64,000 nt of DNA from the NCBI RefSeq assembly GCF_021209385.1, contig NZ_JAJOIL010000005.1:16877-80876 (forward strand). The letters run 5' to 3'. Below, in pieces: positions 10,374 through 20,375 of this stretch (positions are counted from its first letter, which is position 1; each line of letters starts with the position of its first letter). Below the pieces are notes generated by a model. The model did no database searches, was not told where the DNA came from, and worked only from the letters and a program-made list of their open reading frames with translations. The position numbers and the translations under genes were made by a program. This stretch comes from Seleniivibrio sp. GTDB lineage: Bacteria; Chrysiogenota; Deferribacteres; Deferribacterales; Geovibrionaceae.

Positions 10374-11296
10374 CTAAGCTGAATGCCACCAAAGTATCTA
10401 TAGGTACTGCGGTTTTCCTTTCTGTTTTCAAGGCGGCGGTGGGGATATGGTCCGGTTCGCTGGCAGTTCTTTCATCCGCTTTTGACTCTTTGCTGGATGT
10501 AATATCCTCCACAGTGAACTACTATGCTCTTAAGGTATCAATGACTCCGCCGGACGAGAACCACCAGTACGGTCATGCTAAGTTTGAACCCCTGGCGGCT
10601 CAGATACAGTCATTCTTAATACTGTTCTCTGGTATTTATATACTTTACAAGGCTTACGGTAACTTCCATTCCGAGATGCAGATAAAAGCCGTAGGGATCA
10701 ACATAGCCGTTATGGCTCTGAGCATGGTCATAACCGCGGTTCTGGTGTATTTCCTGAAATATGCCGCTAATAAATTGCGCTCCACAGTGCTTTATGCAGA
10801 CAGCCTCCACTACCGTACTGATCTTCTCAGCGGTGCAGGGGTTCTTATAGCGCTGATTATAATAAAATTTACCGGTCTGCACATAATAGACGCTATTGTA
10901 AGTGCCGTAATTGCAGTGTATATTATCGTTTCCGCTCTCCGGCTGAACTTTCAGGTGACAAGGGAACTCTTAGATGAGACCCTTCCGGAAGAGGATATGA
11001 AGGTTGTTCAGGAGATACTGGACAGGCACAAAATAGAGATAGTCAACGTGCATAAACTGCGCACCAGAAGCGCGGGAAATCAGAAGTTCATAGACATGCA
11101 TCTTGTGCTCTACCACGGCTTAAGCCTTCAGGACGGAAACGACATCCGTACTGATATTGAAAAGCGCATTAAAAAAGGCATCAAGGGTGCCGACGTTAAC
11201 ATATATATAGAACCCTGCGACCCAGACCACTGCGACACATGCTGTGTGTGCGGCGAACAGGAACAGGATAAAAATACGAACTCAGGGAGTAACTAA
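10370..11296 (+). CDS. Cation diffusion facilitator family transporter (start codon uncertain)
   Basis: KAAVGIWSGSLAVLSSAFDSLLDVISS, CDF HxxxD-type motifs (YADSLHYRTDLLSG), C-terminal cytoplasmic domain; in-frame CDF-like N-terminus RLTKLNATKVSIGTAVFLSVF lies upstream of GTG 10439. Confidence 0.88.
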   Translation: MTKLNATKVSIGTAVFLSVFKAAVGIWSGSLAVLSSAFDSLLDVISSTVNYYALKVSMTPPDENHQYGHAKFEPLAAQIQSFLILFSGIYILYKAYGNFHSEMQIKAVGINIAVMALSMVITAVLVYFLKYAANKLRSTVLYADSLHYRTDLLSGAGVLIALIIIKFTGLHIIDAIVSAVIAVYIIVSALRLNFQVTRELLDETLPEEDMKVVQEILDRHKIEIVNVHKLRTRSAGNQKFIDMHLVLYHGLSLQDGNDIRTDIEKRIKKGIKGADVNIYIEPCDPDHCDTCCVCGEQEQDKNTNSGSN

Positions 11297-12526
11297 ATGA
11301 GCTTATTCATGGAAAACTTGATTTCCGACAGACTCGGCGGCAAGATGTTCGGCAAAGACACCACCATCTACAAGTTCGAGAAGATCAAACGTGCAAAAAG
11401 AGCTGCTGTGAAAGACAACCCGGGCGTTGAACTCATCGACATGGGCGTAGGCGAACCTGACGCTATGGCACATGATGAGGTCGTCAAAGTTCTTCAGCTT
11501 GAGGCTACAAAAAAAGAGAACAGATTCTATTCAGATAACGGCATTGACGAATTCAAACATGCAGCCGCAAACTATATGAAAAAACGTTTCGGAGTGGAGC
11601 TTGACCCCAACACACAGGTAAACCACTGTATCGGGTCAAAACCGGCTCTGGCACTGCTCCCCATCGCTCTTATCAACCAAGGCGACGTTGCACTCATGAC
11701 AGTCCCCGGCTACCCTGTTTCCGGAACAACTACAAAATATCTCGGCGGCGAAGTTTATAACCTCCCCCTGCTTCATGAAAACAACTTCCTCCCCGTGCTT
11801 GAAAATATACCTGCAGATATCCTGAAAAGAGCAAAATTCCTGTACATGAACTACCCCAACAACCCAACAGGAGCTGTTGCAACTAAGGAATTCTATGAAA
11901 AAGTAGTTAAATTCGCGAAAGAAAACGATCTTGCGGTTATCTCCGACGCAGCATACATCGAGCTTTCATACGGCGAAGAACCGTTATCGTTTCTCAGCAT
12001 AGAAGGTGCGATGGAAGTAGGCATAGAAATACACTCACTCTCTAAATCATATAACATGACTGGCTGGCGTCTCGGTTTCGTATGTGGTAACGAACATCTC
12101 GTTAAAGCATTCGCAACCGTTAAGGACAACAACGACTCAGGACAGTTCATACCGATTCAGAAAGCAGGATGCTACTGCCTTGAAAACCCGAAACTCATCG
12201 AGCATACAAAGGCTAAATACGCAAGAAGACTGAATATGCTGGCGAAAGTTCTCCGCACACACGGCTTCACCGTGAACGAACCCAAGGGAACTTTCTACCT
12301 TTACTTCGGCATCCCCAAGGCGACAGTTTCAGGTCGCAAGTTTGAAAGCGCCGAACAGTTCTGTGACTTCCTCATCAGAGAGAAGCTGATCTCATCTGTT
12401 CCGTGGGACGACGCGGGCAACTTCCTGCGCTTCTCCGTAACCTTCGACGCTCCCACGGTGGAGGCGGAAGAACGGATAGCCAAGATCATCGACGAACGAC
12501 TGGCAACAGAAAAATACATATTCTGA
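11297..12526 (+). CDS. dapL: LL-diaminopimelate aminotransferase
   Basis: MGVGEPDAMAHDEVVKVL, NYPNNPTGA, SLSKSYNMTGWRLGF (PLP lysine). Confidence 0.88.
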   Translation: MSLFMENLISDRLGGKMFGKDTTIYKFEKIKRAKRAAVKDNPGVELIDMGVGEPDAMAHDEVVKVLQLEATKKENRFYSDNGIDEFKHAAANYMKKRFGVELDPNTQVNHCIGSKPALALLPIALINQGDVALMTVPGYPVSGTTTKYLGGEVYNLPLLHENNFLPVLENIPADILKRAKFLYMNYPNNPTGAVATKEFYEKVVKFAKENDLAVISDAAYIELSYGEEPLSFLSIEGAMEVGIEIHSLSKSYNMTGWRLGFVCGNEHLVKAFATVKDNNDSGQFIPIQKAGCYCLENPKLIEHTKAKYARRLNMLAKVLRTHGFTVNEPKGTFYLYFGIPKATVSGRKFESAEQFCDFLIREKLISSVPWDDAGNFLRFSVTFDAPTVEAEERIAKIIDERLATEKYIF

Positions 12527-12530
12527 TAAG

Positions 12531-12561
12531 AGCCCCGCTAAAAAGCGGGGCTTTTTTTTTT
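12531..12561 (+). terminator. Rho-independent terminator
   Basis: AGCCCCGCT-AAAA-AGCGGGGCT followed by T-run. Confidence 0.95.
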
Positions 12562-12577
12562 CGTTACAGGGGGAGAC

Positions 12578-14146
12578 ATGAACCGACTGCTCACAGTCTT
12601 GTTCTTAATTATTTTTACGTTATTTTCGGCTAATGCAGAAAATGTAAAAATAATCCATATAAACGATACACATTCCCATCTGGACAGCACAAAGGTTGAC
12701 GATGTTTCCACAGGAGGAATGGCGAAAGCGGCTACGGTCATAAAACAGCTTAAAGCCGAAAACCCAGACGCACTCCTTCTGCATGCGGGGGATGCCGTTC
12801 AGGGAACAATTTACTATAACATGTTCAAGGGGCGCTCCGACGCTGACGTTCTGAACCCGCTTGGGTTTGATGCTATGGCGATAGGAAACCATGAGTTTGA
12901 CGACGGCGACGCACAACTCGCCTCTTTCATAGGGATGCTTAACTTTCCGGTTATAAGCGCTAACATCATCCCCGCAAAAGGGAACGTTCTTGACGGCAAA
13001 TTCAGCCCTTACATAATAAAGAACGGCATCGGCATAATAGGTGTCACTACCGTCAAAAAGACAAAACACTCCTCAAGTCCCAGCGCTGAAATAAATTTTA
13101 AAGATGAGGCAAAGAGCGTTCAGAAATATGTGAATGAGCTGAAAGCCCAGGGCATAAACAAAATAATCGTCCTCAGCCACGAAGGATATAAGAACGATAT
13201 TGAACTCGCCAAAAAGGTCACCGACATAGACATCATAGTAGGCGGCGATTCCCATACGCTTCTGGGTGAATTTAAAGATGCGGCGGGACCATACCCCACT
13301 GTTGCAGAAAACAAAAACGGCGACAAGGTTTGCATAGTTCAGGCATGGGAACACGGCAAGGTCGTGGGGTTTCTTATTGCTGATTTTGACGGCGGTAAGA
13401 TACGCGCATGCGGCGGTAAGCCCTACCTGACAGCAGTTGAGGACGACAAACAGACTGCGGAGATAGTATCAAAATATTCTTCGCAGGTACAAACACTGAA
13501 AAATTCCGTTGCAGGCGTTGCAGAAGAGGAAATAATCCACAGACGCACACCCGCAGGTGCAGACCCCTATTCCGGCTCGGAAGTTGTGCCGATAGTCGCA
13601 CAGTCCTTTTTTGAAGCCAGTAAACGGGCTGATTTCAGCATACAGAATGCCGGCGGTATCCGCATGAGTATCCCGAAAGGTGACATCACAGTGGACGACG
13701 TGTATACGATGCTACCCTTTTCCAACACTATCTTTGAAATTGAGCTTTACGGTCGCGAGGTCAAAGAACTGCTGGAAGACCAGATACAGTCTATCATAGA
13801 CAAAGGTTCTAAAGGAGGCTTTCCTTATTCATACGGTCTGCGTTACTCAATAAACGGGAAAAAACCGTATGGCGAGCGGGTAACAGACATTGAGATTAAA
13901 GACAAAAAGACCGGAAAATGGATGGCGGTTCAGGCTGACAAGCTTTATGTAGCTGCTACCAACTCGTTCCTTGCCAAAGGAAAAGACGGATATATGGTCT
14001 TTCCGAAGGTCATAAAAGCGCGCAACGCAGGCACCGACACAGGGCTTGGGTATGCCGAAACTTTCATAGAGTTTCTGCAAAGGCACAAAACCATAAAGAA
14101 ACTGCCGAAAGAGGAATATCCCATAAAAAGTTACATAGCGCCTTAA
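12578..14146 (+). CDS. Periplasmic 5'-nucleotidase/UshA-like bifunctional metallophosphatase
   Basis: Signal peptide, [25 protein letters not shown]-terminal 5_nucleotid_C features ([29 protein letters not shown]). Confidence 0.9.
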   Translation: MNRLLTVLFLIIFTLFSANAENVKIIHINDTHSHLDSTKVDDVSTGGMAKAATVIKQLKAENPDALLLHAGDAVQGTIYYNMFKGRSDADVLNPLGFDAMAIGNHEFDDGDAQLASFIGMLNFPVISANIIPAKGNVLDGKFSPYIIKNGIGIIGVTTVKKTKHSSSPSAEINFKDEAKSVQKYVNELKAQGINKIIVLSHEGYKNDIELAKKVTDIDIIVGGDSHTLLGEFKDAAGPYPTVAENKNGDKVCIVQAWEHGKVVGFLIADFDGGKIRACGGKPYLTAVEDDKQTAEIVSKYSSQVQTLKNSVAGVAEEEIIHRRTPAGADPYSGSEVVPIVAQSFFEASKRADFSIQNAGGIRMSIPKGDITVDDVYTMLPFSNTIFEIELYGREVKELLEDQIQSIIDKGSKGGFPYSYGLRYSINGKKPYGERVTDIEIKDKKTGKWMAVQADKLYVAATNSFLAKGKDGYMVFPKVIKARNAGTDTGLGYAETFIEFLQRHKTIKKLPKEEYPIKSYIAP

Positions 14147-14231
14147 TCTGACCGATTCGGCACAGGTTCTGAACTGCTGTGTACTTTTCACCGCCTCTTT
14201 AAGTGATATTATGCATGAAAAGGAGGCTTAT

Positions 14232-14750
14232 ATGAGATACATAACCTTTATAATCATCACTCTGCTCGCGGTCTCTGCCTATGGTGCAGATTTCAGTGTG
14301 AGTGTCCCCACCGCAAAGAACGGCGTTTTTTCCAACGAACAGGTATTCAACGGATTCGGCTGTTCAGGAGAAAACGTCTCGCCGGAAGTGGTCTGGGAAA
14401 ACCCGCCTAAAGGTACAAAGAGCTTCGCTCTCACAGTATACGACCCAGATGCGCCCACAGGCTCAGGCTGGTGGCACTGGGTGGTAACGGACATTCCCGC
14501 AAACCTGCGCAAAATAGAAAAAGGCAAAACTCCTGTAAGCAGCGTACAGTCAGGTACTGATTTCGGCAGACCAGGATACGGAGGTCCCTGTCCTCCGGAG
14601 GGAACAAACCACAGATACATATTTACGGTAACAGCTCTCAAAGTCGAAAAACTCGGAATAGATCCGTCCTCAACTGGTGCCTTGGCAGGATTTATGATAA
14701 ACATGAACGCCATAGGAAAAGCATCGACAATCGTCAGATACGGAAGATAA
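14232..14750 (+). CDS. YbhB/YbcL (PEBP) family protein, exported
   Basis: Signal peptide; [38 protein letters not shown]. Confidence 0.9.
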   Translation: MRYITFIIITLLAVSAYGADFSVSVPTAKNGVFSNEQVFNGFGCSGENVSPEVVWENPPKGTKSFALTVYDPDAPTGSGWWHWVVTDIPANLRKIEKGKTPVSSVQSGTDFGRPGYGGPCPPEGTNHRYIFTVTALKVEKLGIDPSSTGALAGFMINMNAIGKASTIVRYGR

Positions 14751-14755
14751 ATTTT

Positions 14756-14778
14756 CGGGTGCGGTAAATCCGCACCCG
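14756..14778 (+). terminator. Hairpin, probable terminator
   Basis: CGGGTGCGG-taaat-CCGCACCCG; only a weak T-tract follows. Confidence 0.5.
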
Positions 14779-14804
14779 TATTATACTTTCTACTAAGGTG
14801 AAAC

Positions 14805-15608
14805 ATGAGCAGAGAGATACGTTCCAGAAAGGGCATCGGCGCTGTCGGCACCATCGTTCAGGCATGTGAGGAAACACTTTACAACCTTGCGATTGCTGAC
14901 CCCTGCGTCATAATGGTGGAGCTTGGCACCAAAAAGATGAAATCAAAGGAAAAGGGTTTTGAGATACGCTCTTCACAGGCACTCGCCATCTGGAATACGG
15001 TTTACATAGATGTCACCAACCTCAAGGCAGATGCAGGTTTTTATCAGGCATCGTGGATAGCGTGGGACAGGGAACTCATTTCCGAATACGTCCTTAAGCG
15101 CGCTGCAAAAAAGAATGATACCCGAAGAGATGTTATCCATATCCCCAAAACCGATAAAATACTGAAAGAGACATTTACGAGAGCAGCAGAAGGTATATCC
15201 GACGAATCCGTACCGGAAGAGATAGCCGCACACAGAATGATTGAACTGCTGATGGTTCTGGATGCAAAAGGAAGCTTCTCACCGCCCGGCGCAGAAGTTC
15301 CGCTTTCATGGCGTGTGCGCAAGATGCTGAACAGCGATCCGTCGTATAAATGGCGCATAGCAGATATGACCAGAGAGTTCGGTATGAGCGAGTCCACGCT
15401 CCGCCGCAGACTTGCAGAAGAGAACATTAACGTGGCAGAACTCATAACCGACGTGCGGATGTCATATGCGCTGGCACTCTTGCAGTCAACAGATATGACC
15501 GTAACCCGTATCGCGTCCGAAGCCGGCTACGACTGTGTTTCGCGCTTTACTGCACGTTTCCGAACCCGTTTCGGGTTTACCCCGTCGTCAGTCCGCGGGC
15601 AAAGATGA
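14805..15608 (+). CDS. AraC-family transcriptional regulator
   Basis: C-terminal double HTH: WRIADMTREFGMSESTLRRRLAEENINVAELITDVRMSYALALLQSTDMTVTRIASEAGYDCVSRFTARFRTRFGFTPS. Confidence 0.9.
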   Translation: MSREIRSRKGIGAVGTIVQACEETLYNLAIADPCVIMVELGTKKMKSKEKGFEIRSSQALAIWNTVYIDVTNLKADAGFYQASWIAWDRELISEYVLKRAAKKNDTRRDVIHIPKTDKILKETFTRAAEGISDESVPEEIAAHRMIELLMVLDAKGSFSPPGAEVPLSWRVRKMLNSDPSYKWRIADMTREFGMSESTLRRRLAEENINVAELITDVRMSYALALLQSTDMTVTRIASEAGYDCVSRFTARFRTRFGFTPSSVRGQR

Positions 15609-16934
15609 TATATCCATTATGCGTTCGTCGGCTGTGGTAAGCCCGCTGCGCATGCTTTCGCGTATGTAGTCCATGCCGTTATAAAAACATTTCAGCATAA
15701 CCGACAGAAGAAACCTGCCCTTCGGGGTTATCTCCGCATTATCACCATGACCGTTAACAGCTCCCAGAAGACGCAGTGCGTTATATTCTATGAAAGGTTT
15801 ATGCGCCGGATTGCCATCCAGCCCGAACATTTCCACCATCATCCTATAACGGTTTATTGCGCTTGTGCCGAATGTCACGCTCTTCGTCGCGGATGTCATA
15901 CCCTCTGATATCCTGTCTGCGTATGTTTTAAGAGAAAAAGAGTTAGCATAGAGCGTCCCGTCCAGAAAGCTGAATGCACCGGAGCCAAGCCCGACATATT
16001 CCTGATGTTCCACAACGTATTCGTCAATGTTCGTACCCGCCTCGTGTGAATAAGCCCAGGAAGTTCTCTGAATATAAGGTGCGCCCATCATCTGTGTAAT
16101 AAGCCTGTAATGACCAGCCTCGCTCTCATATCCTGCCTTTCCTAAACGTCTGCCGAATTTATGTCCGGCGAAGGGGGCATACATAAGCGGATAAAAAGTA
16201 ACCTGCTGGGGGTTCAGCTTTAAAACTGTAAAAATATCTTCCCCAAGTTCGTGTGCCGTCTGCTCAGGGAAGTTATACATCATATCTACGTTCACCACCG
16301 GAAAAAGCCTGAGAATCTCCTCTACCTTGCGATACTGTTCCTCGCCGCTGCCGAATTTCATTTTGCGTCCGATGCGCTCCAGATATTTGTCGTTAAATGT
16401 CTGTATCCCAACTGAAAGTCTGTCCACCCTGCCAACTGTATGCTCCAGATTATCAGGGTCGATATGGTTCGGATCGGTCTCAATAGAAACCTCCTTCACA
16501 TCGAAAAGCTCTTTTGCAAGGTCTATTGTCTTTGCAAGCTCTCTGGGGATCACGGTTGTTGTTCCGCCGCCAAAGCATACAGAGCTGAATTTATAACCCA
16601 GTGCGGCTGTCATACGCATTTCGCGCCGCAGAAAGCGGAAATAGTTCGCCGCTGTCTCCTCGTGGAATTTGAATCTATGAAAAGAACAATAAGGACAAAG
16701 TGTTATACAGAAAGGGATATGGATGTAGAGCATATACGATCTGCCCTCTATGGGCTTCGGAAGGGAAACTATATCCGTTTCATCGCTGAAACGCAGGTAA
16801 TACTTTACCGCCTGCTTCATCACAGCGCGGACAAGCTTTGCCGAATAGTCCCATTCAATGGCACCAGTGTCAGAATCCGGATCAAAATGTGATACAGCCT
16901 TGGAAAATGAAGTTTCTCTGGGAAAACCGCTCAA
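15588..16934 (-). CDS. HemN/HemW-type (coproporphyrinogen III oxidase-like) radical SAM protein
   Basis: YIHIPFCITLCPYCSFHRF (CxxxCxxC), FGGGTTTVIP, SVGIQTFNDKYLERIGR. Confidence 0.85.
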   Translation of the reverse strand: MSGFPRETSFSKAVSHFDPDSDTGAIEWDYSAKLVRAVMKQAVKYYLRFSDETDIVSLPKPIEGRSYMLYIHIPFCITLCPYCSFHRFKFHEETAANYFRFLRREMRMTAALGYKFSSVCFGGGTTTVIPRELAKTIDLAKELFDVKEVSIETDPNHIDPDNLEHTVGRVDRLSVGIQTFNDKYLERIGRKMKFGSGEEQYRKVEEILRLFPVVNVDMMYNFPEQTAHELGEDIFTVLKLNPQQVTFYPLMYAPFAGHKFGRRLGKAGYESEAGHYRLITQMMGAPYIQRTSWAYSHEAGTNIDEYVVEHQEYVGLGSGAFSFLDGTLYANSFSLKTYADRISEGMTSATKSVTFGTSAINRYRMMVEMFGLDGNPAHKPFIEYNALRLLGAVNGHGDNAEITPKGRFLLSVMLKCFYNGMDYIRESMRSGLTTADERIMDISSLPAD

Positions 16935-17106
16935 ATCAGCACCCTCAATAAAAAATATTTAATCGTTTGTTTTATATTAATCTCGGGTTCAAAATAAATA
17001 AAGAAAAAACATTCACAAACAAACAAAAAATTGAAGCCAGCGTGAATATTTAAATATTAATTATAACAGGTTATTTGGAAATTTTCTCAGATAAATAGAT
17101 TGGATA

Positions 17107-18441
17107 TCAGGAATAGAGCTCACGCTCAATGGTTGTGATTATAAGCTGAACCTCGCGGCTCTCCTTATATTTATCTGCTATGGAATTTACCGCGTGCAGA
17201 ACTGTTGAGTGATCCCTTCCGCCAAACATGGAACCAACCTCCTGCAATGATAGGTTGAGTTTTTCGCGCAGAAGATACATCGCCACCTGACGGGGCATAG
17301 AGATGCTTTTTGTGCGTTTTTTGGACTTCATATCAGCCAGCTTCACATTGAAATAGGATGAAACAGCCTCAATGATATTATCTGATGTGACAATCCTGTC
17401 CTTTTTCACGAGGAACTTTTCAAGTGCCTGCGTTGCAAGGTCTATGGTCACTTTGCGCTTATGGAAGCTTGAGAACGCACTCAGACGCACCAGAGCGCCG
17501 ATAAGTTCTCTGATGTTCTCCGTAACAAGGTTCTCCGCCATGAAGAACGCAACCTCCTGCGGCATGGGAAGCCCCATGAACTCCGCACGTTTGATAAGTA
17601 TAGCGGTCTTTTCCTCAACACTGGGCGGCTGAATGTCTGCTATAAGTCCCCATGAGAAACGGCTTTTCAGCCTGTCTTCCATCTCAGGAATCTCAGCAGG
17701 GGTCTTGTCGCTGGTTATGATTATCTGTTTCTGGTTGTCATACAGAGCATTGAAAGTATTGAAAAACTCTTCCGTACTCCTCTGTTTGCCGGAAAGAAAC
17801 TGAACGTCATCGAAAAGAATAAGGTCGATATTGCGGTATTTATTCTGAAATTCGTCCATCTTTTTCATACGGATGGCGTTTATCATCTCGTTTGTAAAGG
17901 TTTCACTGGTGCAGTAAAGCACCTTCATTTTCGGGAATTTCTCAAGGATACGGTTTCCCACCGCCTGCATCATGTGGGTCTTTCCAAGTCCTACACCACC
18001 ATAGATAAAAAGCGGGTTATACTGCATGAACTGCCCTTCGGAAACTGCCTGACAGGCGCTGTATGCAAATTCGTTGGAACTTCCCGCAACGAAATTTTCA
18101 AAGATATATTCCCTGTTGAGGTTATTTCCGTTCTTCGGCTGGGGTACTACTGTTCCGGAGGGTACACTGTTGCCCTCGGTCTGTGCCGGACGTTTTTCAG
18201 CGCCGACAGTAATGGAGACATCCGCCTCAACGGCAAGATTCTCCTTGAATACCTTTTTTATCTGAGGGAGGTATTTGTCTTCTACCCATTTTTTATAAAA
18301 TTTGTTCGGTGCGGTGAGTGTTATAAGGTCGCCGCGCAGCTCTGCAACAGCCAGCGGTTCAAGCCATACCTTGACTTCCTGCTCGGATATCTCCTTGCGC
18401 AGGTATTTAAGCACCTCTTCCCAGATTCCCGTTTCGTCCAT
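17107..18441 (-). CDS. dnaA: Chromosomal replication initiator DnaA
   Basis: NPLFIYGGVGLGKTHMMQAVGN, LILFDDVQFLSGK, GGRDHSTVLHAVNSI. Confidence 0.98.
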   Translation of the reverse strand: MDETGIWEEVLKYLRKEISEQEVKVWLEPLAVAELRGDLITLTAPNKFYKKWVEDKYLPQIKKVFKENLAVEADVSITVGAEKRPAQTEGNSVPSGTVVPQPKNGNNLNREYIFENFVAGSSNEFAYSACQAVSEGQFMQYNPLFIYGGVGLGKTHMMQAVGNRILEKFPKMKVLYCTSETFTNEMINAIRMKKMDEFQNKYRNIDLILFDDVQFLSGKQRSTEEFFNTFNALYDNQKQIIITSDKTPAEIPEMEDRLKSRFSWGLIADIQPPSVEEKTAILIKRAEFMGLPMPQEVAFFMAENLVTENIRELIGALVRLSAFSSFHKRKVTIDLATQALEKFLVKKDRIVTSDNIIEAVSSYFNVKLADMKSKKRTKSISMPRQVAMYLLREKLNLSLQEVGSMFGGRDHSTVLHAVNSIADKYKESREVQLIITTIERELYS

Positions 18442-18528
18442 ACTACCCTGATTACCCTGAAAAAATTGAATGAAAGAGTATTATATCAGAACCCCACAAA
18501 AATGTATACTGCAACCGAAACAAATTCA

Positions 18529-19776
18529 TCAGTTCAGTATATATACAGTTTTGGGGCCTTCAAATATCCTGGACGCCCTTTTGATGTCCTCTTTCGTGAT
18601 GTGGCGAAGTACGTCGATGTAATTCTCGAAATAGCTGCTCGAAAGCCCTACGTTCTCGAAGAAACAAGCGTACCATGCCTGTTTGGAGTTGGTCTGCGAC
18701 TCGGTGAGTATCTTGCCCAGCATATAGTTTTTAACAGCCTCAAGCTCTTCGTCTGTGAGGGTCTCTATGAAAGTCCTGTTTATCCTGTCGATTGATTCCA
18801 CCGCATCCGGAATATTTTCGGAGTTCAGCCCGATGTAAGACATAAACCTTGACCGGCAGAGTTTCGATCCGTAAGCCGAACCTACGGAATAGGCATAGCC
18901 TTTGTCTTTGCGCAGTTCGTTAAAATATCTGCTGCTCATTCCGCCGCCTAGTATGTCCGCAATGACCTTAATGGAAGGATAATCCTTATCACCTGCATCG
19001 GGAGCTGTGTAGCCTATATAAAGTTTCGCCTGTTTGGCGTTCTTGTCTTTCTCTTCAATTCGGGAATCTTTAGTTATCTCGCTTCCTTCGCATGATGGAA
19101 CGTATTCTTTTCCGGCAGGAAGCGCCGCAAAGATGGCGCGGATGCGTCCCATCTGGTCGTCTGTGAAGTTACCCGCCACAGCAAGCGTGATGTTCTTTCC
19201 TGCGAACATCTCCTTCGCATATGCCTTCATGTCTGCTTCAGTGAGGGATTCCACACTTTTAAGAGTGCCTTCGGAGGGCAGACCGTAAGGGTGTGAGCCG
19301 TATGTAGCTTTATTAAAGTTATTAAATGATCTTGATGAGGGGTTGTCTTCTGCGGAAATTATAGCCTCTTTCAGCAGATTCTTTTCACGCTTGAACACCT
19401 CGCTGTCGACAACGGGGTTGTTCAGCATTGTAGAGTAAAACCCGATAAGCTTGTCAAATTTGTCTGAAGGGATGGAGAATGAAACCTCCATGAAATCCGA
19501 ACTAGCGGATGCGGATATACTCCCGCCGTAAAACTCAACCTGTTTAAGCAGTTCGCTGCTCTTAACCCATGCCGATGTGAAAAGATCGCCCAGACCGTTA
19601 TTCTTTTCAGTCTCTCTTATGGTGCCGCCCTTAACAAAAAATACAATAGACATAGTGTTAGTATACGGGCGTTTGATCTCGATAACTCTGACACCGTTTT
19701 CCATAACAGGCTTTCCTCCGGCATAAACATAAAGCGAGCTGAACAGGCTCAGCAGACAAATTAAAAATATTCTCAT
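18529..19776 (-). CDS. Exported M16-family (insulinase/processing peptidase-like) protein, zinc motif apparently lost
   Basis: Signal peptide; M16 fold signatures (FNNFNKATYGSHPYGLPSEGTLKSVESLTEADMKAYAKEMFAGKNITLAVAGNF); HxxEH position reads DLFTSA. Confidence 0.85.
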   Translation of the reverse strand: MRIFLICLLSLFSSLYVYAGGKPVMENGVRVIEIKRPYTNTMSIVFFVKGGTIRETEKNNGLGDLFTSAWVKSSELLKQVEFYGGSISASASSDFMEVSFSIPSDKFDKLIGFYSTMLNNPVVDSEVFKREKNLLKEAIISAEDNPSSRSFNNFNKATYGSHPYGLPSEGTLKSVESLTEADMKAYAKEMFAGKNITLAVAGNFTDDQMGRIRAIFAALPAGKEYVPSCEGSEITKDSRIEEKDKNAKQAKLYIGYTAPDAGDKDYPSIKVIADILGGGMSSRYFNELRKDKGYAYSVGSAYGSKLCRSRFMSYIGLNSENIPDAVESIDRINRTFIETLTDEELEAVKNYMLGKILTESQTNSKQAWYACFFENVGLSSSYFENYIDVLRHITKEDIKRASRIFEGPKTVYILN

Positions 19777-20375
19777 ATCACAAAGACCTTGCGTCCTTCA
19801 ACCTTAAGTTTGTCAGCACAGAACAGTGCCACAGCCTCAGGGTATATTCTGTGTTCTTCTTTCAGTATACGCTCGGAGAGTGTGTGGTCATCATCATCCT
19901 GATTAACGGGTACCACCGCCTGAAGGATTATGCTTCCGTGATCCATCTCCTCATCAACGAAATGCACGGTGCATCCTGCGAATTTCACACCGTACTCGAA
20001 AGCCTGTTTCTGAGCATCCAGCCCCTTGAACGAAGGGAGAAGAGAAGGATGTATGTTGAGTATCCTGTTGCGGAACTCGCTGACGAAATAAGGTGATATG
20101 ATGCGCATGAAGCCAGCCAGACAGATAAGCTCTACACCGTTCTCTCTGAGGATACGCACCAGTTCCCTGTCATAAGCTTCGCGTCCGTCGAACTCTTTCG
20201 GGTTAACGAACACTGCGTTCAGCCCCTGTTCCCGTGCAAACTCAAGCCCCTTTGCGTCGGCTTTGTTGCTTATAACAACGGCTATCTCACCGTTTATAGC
20301 GCCTTCGTCTATTTTCTTTTTGATTGATATAAAGTTACTGCCGCGACCGGACAGAAGAACTGCTATCTTTTTCAA
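19773..20375 (-). CDS. purN: Phosphoribosylglycinamide formyltransferase
   Basis: KIAVLLSGRGSNFISI, GFMRIISPYFV...ILNIHPSLLPSFKG. Confidence 0.96.
   Translation of the reverse strand: MKKIAVLLSGRGSNFISIKKKIDEGAINGEIAVVISNKADAKGLEFAREQGLNAVFVNPKEFDGREAYDRELVRILRENGVELICLAGFMRIISPYFVSEFRNRILNIHPSLLPSFKGLDAQKQAFEYGVKFAGCTVHFVDEEMDHGSIILQAVVPVNQDDDDHTLSERILKEEHRIYPEAVALFCADKLKVEGRKVFVI

Noticed and set aside
16935-17106. AT-rich intergenic region beside dnaA as a possible oriC
   Set aside because: No TTATNCACA DnaA boxes were found here or upstream of dnaA (18442-18528), and dnaN/recF/gyrB are not adjacent. GC-skew of the whole genome would be needed.
17974-18795. 273-aa plus-strand ORF opposite dnaA and the M16-like gene
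   Set aside because: Spans two confirmed minus-strand genes in antisense; no domain recognised.
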